Made by a program: the position numbers and the translations under genes. DNA of 64,000 nt from Bacillota bacterium (GTDB lineage Bacteria > Bacillota > Clostridia > Lachnospirales > Lachnospiraceae). The stretch lies in contig JAEWJZ010000011.1 in assembly GCA_023386315.1 (NCBI GenBank), positions 26,692 through 90,691 of the forward strand. Reading direction: 5' to 3'. The notes beneath the pieces were generated by a model that did no database searches, was not told the origin of the DNA, and saw only the letters and a program-made list of their open reading frames with translations. Positions 57,162 to 64,000 of this stretch are shown piece by piece (within the stretch, counting starts at the first letter, position 1; each line of letters begins with the position of its first letter).

Positions 57162-57893
57162 TTATTTTAACGGTTCTTTCGAAGGTAATCCAGCCTTTCT
57201 TGGATACTTCTTAGAAATTGCGTTTGTTTTTATGACTTGTATCAACGATCTCTCTGCTTCTGTACCCGGCAGTAAAAATCGTTCTGTTTTTTCAATTTTT
57301 CCACTAAGTAAAAAAACTGCATGCTTTGCTTCTGTTAACTCCTCATCGATCTTACCAGACTTGTATGGAATAAAACAGCCACCTACTTTTACGAATGGCA
57401 TACAATATTCCGATAGAGTGCTTAAATTTGCTACTGCCCTGGAAACACAAAGATCATATTGCTCTCTGTGTTTCACATCCCTGCCCAAATCTTCTGCTCT
57501 TCCATGTATGGTGCAAATATCATCTAAACCTAATTTTTCTATGACTTCATTTAGAAAATTTATCCGTTTATTTAAAGAATCCATTAAAGTAATATTAAGT
57601 TGGGGAAATGCTATTTTCAAAGGTATTCCTGGAAAGCCGGCACCCGTTCCAACGTCAATTATATTGTAATCTTTTATATCGAGATCATTCACTATTTTAA
57701 TAAGAGATAAGCTGTCAACAAAATGTTTTGATATTACTTCATCCATCTCGGTAATTGCAGTGAGATTCATTACTTTGTTCCATTCAACTAATAGTTCATA
57801 ATACTTATAAAATTGATCTAATTTATTCTTTTCCAAATTAATAGATAATAAATTCAATTCGCTTTGAAACTTCTCATAAAAAGCTTCTGCCAT
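57162..57893 (-). CDS. rsmG: 16S rRNA (guanine-527-N7)-methyltransferase
   Basis: SAM-dependent methyltransferase of 243 residues (GidB) that modifies G527 of 16S rRNA. The SAM motif is VGTGAGFPGIPLKIAFP; DSLNKRINFLNEVIEKLGL and the SRAVANLSTLSEYCMPF block fit RsmG. It follows mnmG by 10 nt and closes the mnmE-mnmG-rsmG run. Its stop lies 2 nt from parS site 3. Confidence 0.96.
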   Translation of the reverse strand: MAEAFYEKFQSELNLLSINLEKNKLDQFYKYYELLVEWNKVMNLTAITEMDEVISKHFVDSLSLIKIVNDLDIKDYNIIDVGTGAGFPGIPLKIAFPQLNITLMDSLNKRINFLNEVIEKLGLDDICTIHGRAEDLGRDVKHREQYDLCVSRAVANLSTLSEYCMPFVKVGGCFIPYKSGKIDEELTEAKHAVFLLSGKIEKTERFLLPGTEAERSLIQVIKTNAISKKYPRKAGLPSKEPLK

Positions 57894-57903
57894 GTTATCT
57901 TCC

Positions 57904-59805
57904 TCACTCCTTCTGATCCATGTTTTTATGATATCTCATTTGTTCTAAGTAAACCAGAAGTACAGAGATATCTGCAGGAGAAACACCTGATATTCTGGAG
58001 GCCTGACCAATAGACATGGGTTTATATAAATTCAGCTTCTGAATGGCTTCTCTTCTCAATCCTTTTACTTCCCCATAATCAAATTCCGCCTGCAGCTTTC
58101 TGTTTTCCAGCTTTTTATATTGTGCCACCTGCTGCTTCTGTCTGCGTATATATCCTTCATATTTAATATTGATATCTACCTGTTCCATCACATCTTCAGG
58201 AAGAGGAATTCGTTTACTATCAATATCAGTTAACATAATATAATCAAGTTCTGGTCTGCGCACCAGCTCTGCCAATGTTGTTCCTGTTTTTAGCGGCGTG
58301 CTCCCGTGCTTCTCTAAAAACTCCTGAACTACCCCGGTTGCTCCGATATTTGTTGATTCCAAACGCCTGATTTCTGAATCAATAGCCTGCTCTTTCTTTA
58401 GCAGCTTCTCATACCGTTCCTCACTGACCAGACCAATTTTATGTCCGATTTCCATCAAACGAAGATCTGCATTATCCTGACGGAGTAAAAGCCTGTACTC
58501 AGCTCTGGAGGTCATCATCCGATATGGCTCTAAGTTTTCCTTCGTTACCAGATCATCAATCAGGACTCCTATATATGCCTGGGAACGATCTAATACAACC
58601 GGTTCTCTTCCCAAAATCTTCATAGCAGCATTAACCCCCGCCATAAATCCCTGAACCGCTGCCTCTTCATATCCGGAACTTCCATTAAACTGACCACCGC
58701 TGAATAAACCGCTTACAACTTTAAATTCCAAAGTCGCATTCAGCTGCCTGGAATTGATACAGTCATATTCGATCGCGTAAGCATTTCTCACAATCTTAAC
58801 GTTCTCCAGTCCCGGAACCGTTCTATACATGGCATACTGAACATCCTCAGGAAGAGAACTGGACATTCCTCCCAAATACATCTCATTGGTATAAAGTCCT
58901 TCTGGCTCAACAAAAACCTGATGACGGTCTTTATCCGGAAACTTTACTACCTTATCTTCAATAGATGGACAGTATCTTGGCCCTGTGCCCTCAATTGCAC
59001 CAGAATACAGAGGAGAACGATCCAGATTATTCCTGATAATTTCATGTGTGCTGTTGTTCGTATAAGTAAGCCAGCAGGATATCTGCTCCTTCTGGATGGA
59101 TTCAGGGTCTGTAGAAAAGGAGAATGGCACTACTCTCTCATCACCAAGCTGTTCTTCCATTTTCGTAAAATCAATACTTCTCTTGTCCACTCTCGCAGGA
59201 GTACCCGTTTTAAAACGCCTCATTTCAATTCCATTGGCCTTTAAGGATTCTGTTAAGTGATTGGCTGCCTGGAGTCCATTGGGACCTGTATAATTGCTTA
59301 CATCACCGTAAATGCATCTGGCTCTTAAATAGGTACCAGTGGCAAGTACAGCTGCCTTGCAGCGGTAAATGGCCCCGGAATAAGTCTTAACCCCTGTCAG
59401 TATACCATTCTCAGTTATAATTTCCGATACCTCTGCCTGTCTGATGGTCAGATGATCGGTGTTCTCCAGAACCCTTCTCATGGATCTGGAATAATCCTGT
59501 TTATCAGCCTGTGCCCTTAAAGAGTGAACAGCTGGTCCCTTGGACTGGTTAAGCATTTTTGACTGAATAAAGGTCTTGTCAATGTTTTTTCCCATCTCTC
59601 CGCCTAAAGCATCCAGTTCTCTTACCAGGTGGCCTTTTGAACTTCCTCCGATATTGGGATTACAGGGCATCAGGGCAATGCTGTCCACACTTACCGTAAA
59701 CATAATCGTCTCAAGGCCCAGCCTGGCACATGCCAGGGCAGCCTCACAGCCGGCGTGACCAGCGCCGACCACTACTACATCATAAGTCTCCTCTAAATAC
59801 TGCAT
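57904..59805 (-). CDS. mnmG: tRNA uridine-5-carboxymethylaminomethyl modification enzyme MnmG
   Basis: FAD-dependent enzyme of 633 residues (GidA) that with MnmE modifies the wobble uridine of tRNAs. FAD motif is [21 protein letters not shown]; family marks include [23 protein letters not shown] (PCNPxIGG), [11 protein letters not shown], and the C-terminal MnmE-binding region ([19 protein letters not shown] [14 protein letters not shown]). Full length. It lies 23 nt after mnmE. Confidence 0.98.
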   Translation of the reverse strand: MQYLEETYDVVVVGAGHAGCEAALACARLGLETIMFTVSVDSIALMPCNPNIGGSSKGHLVRELDALGGEMGKNIDKTFIQSKMLNQSKGPAVHSLRAQADKQDYSRSMRRVLENTDHLTIRQAEVSEIITENGILTGVKTYSGAIYRCKAAVLATGTYLRARCIYGDVSNYTGPNGLQAANHLTESLKANGIEMRRFKTGTPARVDKRSIDFTKMEEQLGDERVVPFSFSTDPESIQKEQISCWLTYTNNSTHEIIRNNLDRSPLYSGAIEGTGPRYCPSIEDKVVKFPDKDRHQVFVEPEGLYTNEMYLGGMSSSLPEDVQYAMYRTVPGLENVKIVRNAYAIEYDCINSRQLNATLEFKVVSGLFSGGQFNGSSGYEEAAVQGFMAGVNAAMKILGREPVVLDRSQAYIGVLIDDLVTKENLEPYRMMTSRAEYRLLLRQDNADLRLMEIGHKIGLVSEERYEKLLKKEQAIDSEIRRLESTNIGATGVVQEFLEKHGSTPLKTGTTLAELVRRPELDYIMLTDIDSKRIPLPEDVMEQVDINIKYEGYIRRQKQQVAQYKKLENRKLQAEFDYGEVKGLRREAIQKLNLYKPMSIGQASRISGVSPADISVLLVYLEQMRYHKNMDQKE

Positions 59806-59828
59806 TTTTATCTCCTCTTTTCTGCTCG

Positions 59829-61208
59829 TTACTTACCCATACAGAATTTACTGAATATTTCATTGACCAGATCATCCTCTACTGACTCTCCCAAAATGAT
59901 TCCAAGCTGTTCGTACGCATCCATTAAGTCAATGGAATAGAAGTCCTCAGCCATTCCGTCATTTATGCTTTGCTCTACCATACTAAGACTTTTTAAAGCT
60001 TCCTCGAGTGCATTTTTCTGTCTGACATTTGTGATATAAACCTGGTCATTAAAATCGATTTCACCCTCATAAAACATCGTCTTAATCTCATGCTCCAGCT
60101 CTTCTATCCCTGAGCGGTTTCTCGCAGAAATTGTAATCACCTTATGACTGGTTCTTTTATTTAACAGATCTGGTGTCACCACCATGGACAAATCTGACTT
60201 ATTTAAAACAATAACCGCTTTTCTATCGTCGATAAAAGATAAGATCTCATCATCATTCTCATCAAGCGGACAGGAACCATCCACCACATAGATGATCAGA
60301 TCAGCACCTTCTGCCGCCTGTCTGGCCTTTTCAACCCCTATTTTTTCCACTACATCCTCTGTATCACGGATACCGGCAGTGTCTATCATATTCAGACTCA
60401 GATCCTCAAGCATAATCTGCTCCTTTAATGTATCACGGGTCGTACCAGCGATATCTGTAACAATAGCACGCTCCTCGCCTACAAGAACATTAAGCAGCGA
60501 TGATTTACCTGCATTGGGTTTACCCAATATGACCGTCTCGATCCCTTCGGAAAGTACTCTCCCATTCTCAGAAGAATGGATCAGACGTTTTAACTCTTCT
60601 TTTAAAGGTGCAATTGCAAAAAGAAGAGTTTCCTGATAACCATCCAGAGATATATGCTCCGGATCATCAAGTGCCGATTCAATAAATGCAATATGATAAA
60701 TAATAGTATCTCTCAATGCGCGGACACGCTTGGAAACGGCTCCCTCCAGCTGACTGACAGACGATTTTAAAGCATACCGGTTTTTCGCATTAATTACATC
60801 AATGACAGCTTCTGCCTGAGTTAAGTCAATCCTTCCGCTTAAAAATGCCCGTTTTGTAAATTCCCCCGGCTCAGCCGGCCTTGCTCCATACTTTAATACT
60901 GTCTCCAGTATCTTTTTTGTAACCAGAACACCTCCATGGCAGTCAATCTCAACCGTATCCTCTCCGGTATAACTGCCTGGCCCCCTCATAATTAATACCA
61001 GAACTTCATCAATCAGTTCTTCTCCATCATAGATAAATCCGTAATGAATTGTGTGGGATTTTTCATCAGAAAGCTTTTTAACCCGTTTTCCTTTCCCCTT
61101 AAAAATCCTGTCTATAATCTGAAATGACTCCTCGCCACTGATCCTTACAATTCCGATTCCGGAACTGGACATCGCTGTGGCAATAGCCGCTATTGTATTC
61201 ATCTTCAT
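59829..61208 (-). CDS. mnmE: tRNA modification GTPase MnmE
   Basis: GTPase of 459 residues (TrmE) that pairs with MnmG. It has the N-terminal folate-binding domain ([26 protein letters not shown]), the G domain with P-loop [20 protein letters not shown] and NKSD, and the C-terminal CMGK with the conserved Cys. The first ATG follows AGGTGA with good spacing. A terminator-like hairpin separates it from khpB. Confidence 0.98.
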   Translation of the reverse strand: MKMNTIAAIATAMSSSGIGIVRISGEESFQIIDRIFKGKGKRVKKLSDEKSHTIHYGFIYDGEELIDEVLVLIMRGPGSYTGEDTVEIDCHGGVLVTKKILETVLKYGARPAEPGEFTKRAFLSGRIDLTQAEAVIDVINAKNRYALKSSVSQLEGAVSKRVRALRDTIIYHIAFIESALDDPEHISLDGYQETLLFAIAPLKEELKRLIHSSENGRVLSEGIETVILGKPNAGKSSLLNVLVGEERAIVTDIAGTTRDTLKEQIMLEDLSLNMIDTAGIRDTEDVVEKIGVEKARQAAEGADLIIYVVDGSCPLDENDDEILSFIDDRKAVIVLNKSDLSMVVTPDLLNKRTSHKVITISARNRSGIEELEHEIKTMFYEGEIDFNDQVYITNVRQKNALEEALKSLSMVEQSINDGMAEDFYSIDLMDAYEQLGIILGESVEDDLVNEIFSKFCMGK

Positions 61209-61252
61209 ATTCTGTCACCTGTTTAACACCAGTCATTATACCGGCGTGAGAA

Positions 61253-61288
61253 AAGGGTTGAGGGTGCCTTCCGACAGCCCCAACCCCT
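61253..61288 (-). terminator. Terminator-like hairpin between khpB and mnmE
   Basis: On the minus strand, AGGGGTTGGGG pairs with CCCTCAACCC (mismatch in the middle) and is followed by TTTTC. It lies 14 nt past the khpB stop and could reduce flow from the ribosomal/membrane genes into mnmE. Confidence 0.68.
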
Positions 61289-61301
61289 CATTGTTGTTTG
61301 A

Positions 61302-61967
61302 CTATTTATCTCTATCCTGATACCGTTCTTTTTTTATATGTTCCTTTTTCAAGGATATTACCACATGTCTGAATGGTTCTTCCCCATCACTTCTGGTAAC
61401 AACAAACTTGTCATTCTGAAGTGCAGAATGAATGATTCTTCTCTCATATGGATTCATAGGCTCCAGAGAAACCGGTCTTCTGGTACGCTTTACTTTGTAA
61501 GCAATGTTCTTAGCCAGCGTTTCCAGAGTCTCTTTTCTCCGCTCTCTGTAGTTTTCCGTATCCAGTTTCACACGAATATAATCTTCGCTTTCCTTATTTA
61601 CAACAAGACTTACCAGATACTGCAGAGAATCCAGAGTCTGTCCTCTTTTTCCAATTAGAATTCCCATGTCATCGCCTGACATATTGATGGAAAGTTCACG
61701 TTCACCCTCATCAAATGCTGCTTCCATGGAAACACTTATATTCATTGCACCAAATACATCGGAAAGAAAGGTCATTGCCATGTCCTCCAAGGTTTCTTTC
61801 TTCCTTGCGCGGATGACAGCAGGCTTTGAACCGATAAATCCCAGAATACCATTACTTCCTTTATCAACAATCTCATACTCCAGTTTATCACTGGTTGTCT
61901 CCAGTTGGATTAATGCTTTTGTAATCGCTTCATCAACGGTTTTTGCTGAAACTGTAATCATATCCAT
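61302..61967 (-). CDS. khpB: RNA-binding protein KhpB (Jag/SpoIIIJ-associated)
   Basis: RNA-binding protein of 221 residues with three domains: Jag_N (DMITVSAKTVDEAITKALIQLE), KH (MGILIGKRGQTLDSLQYLVSL) and R3H (MNPYERRIIHSALQ). It acts with KhpA in RNA binding and cell-envelope control in firmicutes. ATG 61967 follows AGGAGG by 8 nt. It lies 12 nt after yidC. Confidence 0.95.
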   Translation of the reverse strand: MDMITVSAKTVDEAITKALIQLETTSDKLEYEIVDKGSNGILGFIGSKPAVIRARKKETLEDMAMTFLSDVFGAMNISVSMEAAFDEGERELSINMSGDDMGILIGKRGQTLDSLQYLVSLVVNKESEDYIRVKLDTENYRERRKETLETLAKNIAYKVKRTRRPVSLEPMNPYERRIIHSALQNDKFVVTRSDGEEPFRHVVISLKKEHIKKERYQDRDK

Positions 61968-61979
61968 AGGTCACCCCTC

Positions 61980-63260
61980 CTATTTGCTGTGCTTTTCATT
62001 GTACTTCGAAACCATACGTGCCTTGGCAGAAATGCTGTTAGGATCAGAACTTGTGCTTTGATAGTAATCAGTGGAAGCCTTTACCTGCTCCTTCGCTTTT
62101 TCTATTTTAGCACTCAGTTCTTCTTCTGCCTTCTCATTGGCAGCCTGAAGATTCTTAAGGCTTGCTGTAGCATTCTGAGAAACACGCTGAGGTGGAAGAC
62201 CTTTTTTTGCACGTTTTTTATTCGCCTTATCCAGATTCTTCTTAATCATCTCATCCATATCAATACGGTTTAAATGACGGTTAATTAAAACCTGCTGAAT
62301 AATCTGGAACACACTGGATGCGATCCAGTAAATACCGATACCAGATGCAAATGTGAAACAGAAGAATACAGACATTAAAGGCATCACTGTATTCATGCTC
62401 TTCATGGACTGAGCCATGGCATTATTCTCATCAGCTCCAGTTTTAGGCTGATTCACAGTCATAAGCTTTGTACTGAACCACTGGCTCGCACCTGCGAGAA
62501 CAGGAATCAGTAGAGCAAGACTTAAATGGAACCCGCCTCCGGTTGGAAAAATAACACTTGCGGGTGTCGATGCCAGATTAATTCCAAGGAAAGAATTCAT
62601 ATGCTCAATCTGAGCGGCATTGGAAGTAATGGTATCCTGGATGGTTGGATAAAGGGTCTTTAAGGCATTCCACTGATCCGGATTAAGCTGGTATAAAAAA
62701 TCTACCATTCCGTTACTGGTATTTAAATCCCCGATTCTTGATAAGGTAATCTTATGATCAGCTGCAAATTGTGTCAGCTGTGAAACGTGATCTCCTCCAA
62801 GAGAGGTAATTGCGGTCACTACATTAACAAAAACAGCCTTCACACTCTGTACGTAAGCAGGTATATGATAAATAACCTGATAAAGAGCAAACAGAATAGG
62901 CATCTGGATCACCAGCTGGACACAGCCTCCAGTCATGGATGTTCCGTATTTTTCATAAACTGCCTGCATCTCCACGTTCTGTCTTCTCATGGATTCCTGG
63001 TCAGTTTTTCCTTTATACTTTGCCTGAACGGCGGTAAGTTCCGGCTGCATAACGCTCATCAGCTTGGATGATTTCTGCTGTTTTAACGTCAGCGGGAACA
63101 TTAAAAGCTTTGTTACGAGAGTAAATAAAATGATACATAAACCAATATTCTGGATTCCAACTGCAGAGGTCATCTGGAAAAGCAGATCCATGATCACACC
63201 CAGAACAGTTGCAAATGGTCCCAGAAAGCCTCCTACCTTAGTGAGTACTAAGAATTCCAA
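61980..63260 (-). CDS. yidC: Membrane protein insertase YidC/Oxa1
   Basis: Insertase of 426 residues. Helices include IGLCIILFTLVTKLLMFPLTLKQQKSS, the QPELTAVQAKYKGK loop, IQMPILFALYQVIYHIP, and the late FCFTFASGIGIYWIASSVFQIIQQ. The C-terminus is long and highly charged (KKNLDKANKKRAKKGL onward), longer than in Bacillus SpoIIIJ, and may bind ribosomes. The start is TTG 63260, with AGGAGG 7 nt upstream; no better ATG is nearby. Confidence 0.96.
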   Translation of the reverse strand: MEFLVLTKVGGFLGPFATVLGVIMDLLFQMTSAVGIQNIGLCIILFTLVTKLLMFPLTLKQQKSSKLMSVMQPELTAVQAKYKGKTDQESMRRQNVEMQAVYEKYGTSMTGGCVQLVIQMPILFALYQVIYHIPAYVQSVKAVFVNVVTAITSLGGDHVSQLTQFAADHKITLSRIGDLNTSNGMVDFLYQLNPDQWNALKTLYPTIQDTITSNAAQIEHMNSFLGINLASTPASVIFPTGGGFHLSLALLIPVLAGASQWFSTKLMTVNQPKTGADENNAMAQSMKSMNTVMPLMSVFFCFTFASGIGIYWIASSVFQIIQQVLINRHLNRIDMDEMIKKNLDKANKKRAKKGLPPQRVSQNATASLKNLQAANEKAEEELSAKIEKAKEQVKASTDYYQSTSSDPNSISAKARMVSKYNEKHSK

Positions 63261-63279
63261 TGAACTACCTCCTCATCAT

Positions 63280-63495
63280 TTACGGAACTGGATCATAACC
63301 GCCTTTTGCAAAAGGATTACAGCGAATGATTCTTTTGCAAGCCAAAAACGTACCTTTAAACACACCATACTTTTGGAGTGCCTCAATGGCGTATTGAGAA
63401 CACGTAGGTGTGTAAATACAGTGAGTTCTTATCTTCAGAGGAGATAAATATTTCTGATATCCTCTGATCATCAAAATCATGATTTTTTTTACCAT
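63280..63495 (-). CDS. yidD: Membrane protein insertion efficiency factor YidD
   Basis: Small protein of 71 residues with the family signature [26 protein letters not shown] and [13 protein letters not shown]. It helps YidC-dependent insertion at the membrane. It lies 4 nt after rnpA. Confidence 0.96.
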   Translation of the reverse strand: MVKKIMILMIRGYQKYLSPLKIRTHCIYTPTCSQYAIEALQKYGVFKGTFLACKRIIRCNPFAKGGYDPVP

Positions 63496-63499
63496 AAGA

Positions 63500-63847
63500 T
63501 CACTTCGATTCTTTTTTTAAAATGTTATGAAGTCCGCACAAGTGCAGATATGCACTTTCGATTGTCTTGTATTTTTCTTCTTTTGCCGCTGTTCTCACAA
63601 CGACCACGATGTCCAATCCTGTCTCAACCATTCCTTCATGAAGCCTGAAGCTTTCTCTGATTAATCTGGTTATATGATGCCTGACAACACTGTTTCCTAC
63701 CTTCTTGCTTACCGAAATACCGATTCTTGTATCCGGCCTGTCCGTCTTTAAAACATACATGACAAGAAGTCTGTTAGCAAGGGATTTTCCGCTCTGATAA
63801 ACTTCCTTGAAATCCCTGTTTTTTTTAATCGAATTAAAATGTTTCAT
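63500..63847 (-). CDS. rnpA: Ribonuclease P protein component
   Basis: Protein of 115 residues that supports the RNase P RNA in tRNA 5' maturation. It contains the N-terminal [19 protein letters not shown] and the RNR-type helix as [27 protein letters not shown], where the usual RNR core reads RHH. Its N-terminus is preceded by AAAGGAAAG. It follows rpmH by about 70 nt in the standard order. Confidence 0.96.
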   Translation of the reverse strand: MKHFNSIKKNRDFKEVYQSGKSLANRLLVMYVLKTDRPDTRIGISVSKKVGNSVVRHHITRLIRESFRLHEGMVETGLDIVVVVRTAAKEEKYKTIESAYLHLCGLHNILKKESK

Positions 63848-63919
63848 TCAACTCTTTCCTTTTCCGTTTTTCTGGAATTTGAGAAAAGAAAAGGCCACAA
63901 TTACTTGCGGCCTGGTCCA

Positions 63920-64000
63920 TTAAGCTGATAATTTTGCTCTTCCTTTTGCTCTTCTGGCAGCTAAAACTTTTCTTCCGCCTGGAGTGCTCATTCTGGCTCT
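63920..64000 (-). CDS. rpmH: 50S ribosomal protein L34, 5' part outside the window
   Basis: The last 26 codons and the stop are present: RARMSTPGGRKVLAARRAKG then RAKLSA, the conserved L34 C-terminus. The start lies beyond base 64000, next to the expected dnaA/oriC region. Confidence 0.97.
   Translation of the reverse strand, partial: RARMSTPGGRKVLAARRAKGRAKLSA

Overview
The window looks like a chromosome segment of a Lachnospiraceae-type Clostridia (a Lacrimispora/Enterocloster-like gut or sediment fermenter). The basis is low-to-moderate GC, families typical of that group (DUF3881, DUF3006, DUF4446, a C-terminal Ada-like metal-binding tail on an MBL lipoprotein), AdhE and NADP-glutamate dehydrogenase, and the Gram-positive origin cluster at the right edge. 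The order there, read leftwards from 64000, is rpmH, rnpA, yidD, yidC, khpB/jag, mnmE, mnmG, rsmG, parA, parB, DUF4446, with three parS sites. oriC/dnaA should lie just past base 64000. Minus-strand genes therefore run with replication, and most large genes here are on that strand.

Layout. 1-3.1 kb: end of a D-Ala-D-Ala carboxypeptidase and a KdpDE-like two-component pair. 3.1-6.5 kb (minus): exonuclease, DUF3006 and MBL lipoprotein genes, then a secreted protein with choline-binding-like repeats. 6.6-10.3 kb: an aldo/keto reductase and a MarR-controlled operon of two half-size permeases and an alpha/beta hydrolase. 10.3-15.3 kb: a GntR/FCD regulator divergent from a zinc dehydrogenase and a TRAP transporter. 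15.4-18.7 kb: a Sfp-type phosphopantetheinyl transferase, tRNA-Arg(CCU), a DUF3881 protein and gdhA.

18.9-34.3 kb is a single gene of about 5,128 codons. It encodes a sortase-anchored (LPKTG) surface protein with roughly 26 SpaA/Cna-B-like domains in two arrays, separated by DUF11-like and SdrD-B-like modules. Its C-terminal third contains a duplicated four-domain block. 34.7-39.1 kb holds small genes: nudC, a DUF3267 zincin, an MBL hydrolase, PadR plus flavodoxin, and a pentapeptide-repeat protein.

39.2-49.4 kb is a carbohydrate locus. It has an FucI/AraA-like isomerase, a two-subunit transketolase, an FGGY kinase and a LacI regulator in one tightly coupled operon. A beta-glucoside-type PTS and a DUF4038 (apiosidase-like) hydrolase follow from their own operator-controlled promoter, and a second LacI gene is divergent. 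I infer a pathway for apiosyl glycosides or a similar branched or rare sugar (isomerase, kinase, split transketolase). This locus and the giant adhesin are the two best candidates for undescribed biology.

49.5-53.5 kb: adhE and a type II pantothenate kinase. 53.5-64 kb: the origin-proximal block, with one odd plus-strand alpha/beta hydrolase inserted between parA and rsmG and flanked by parS sites. I see no insertion sequence, prophage, CRISPR array or rRNA.
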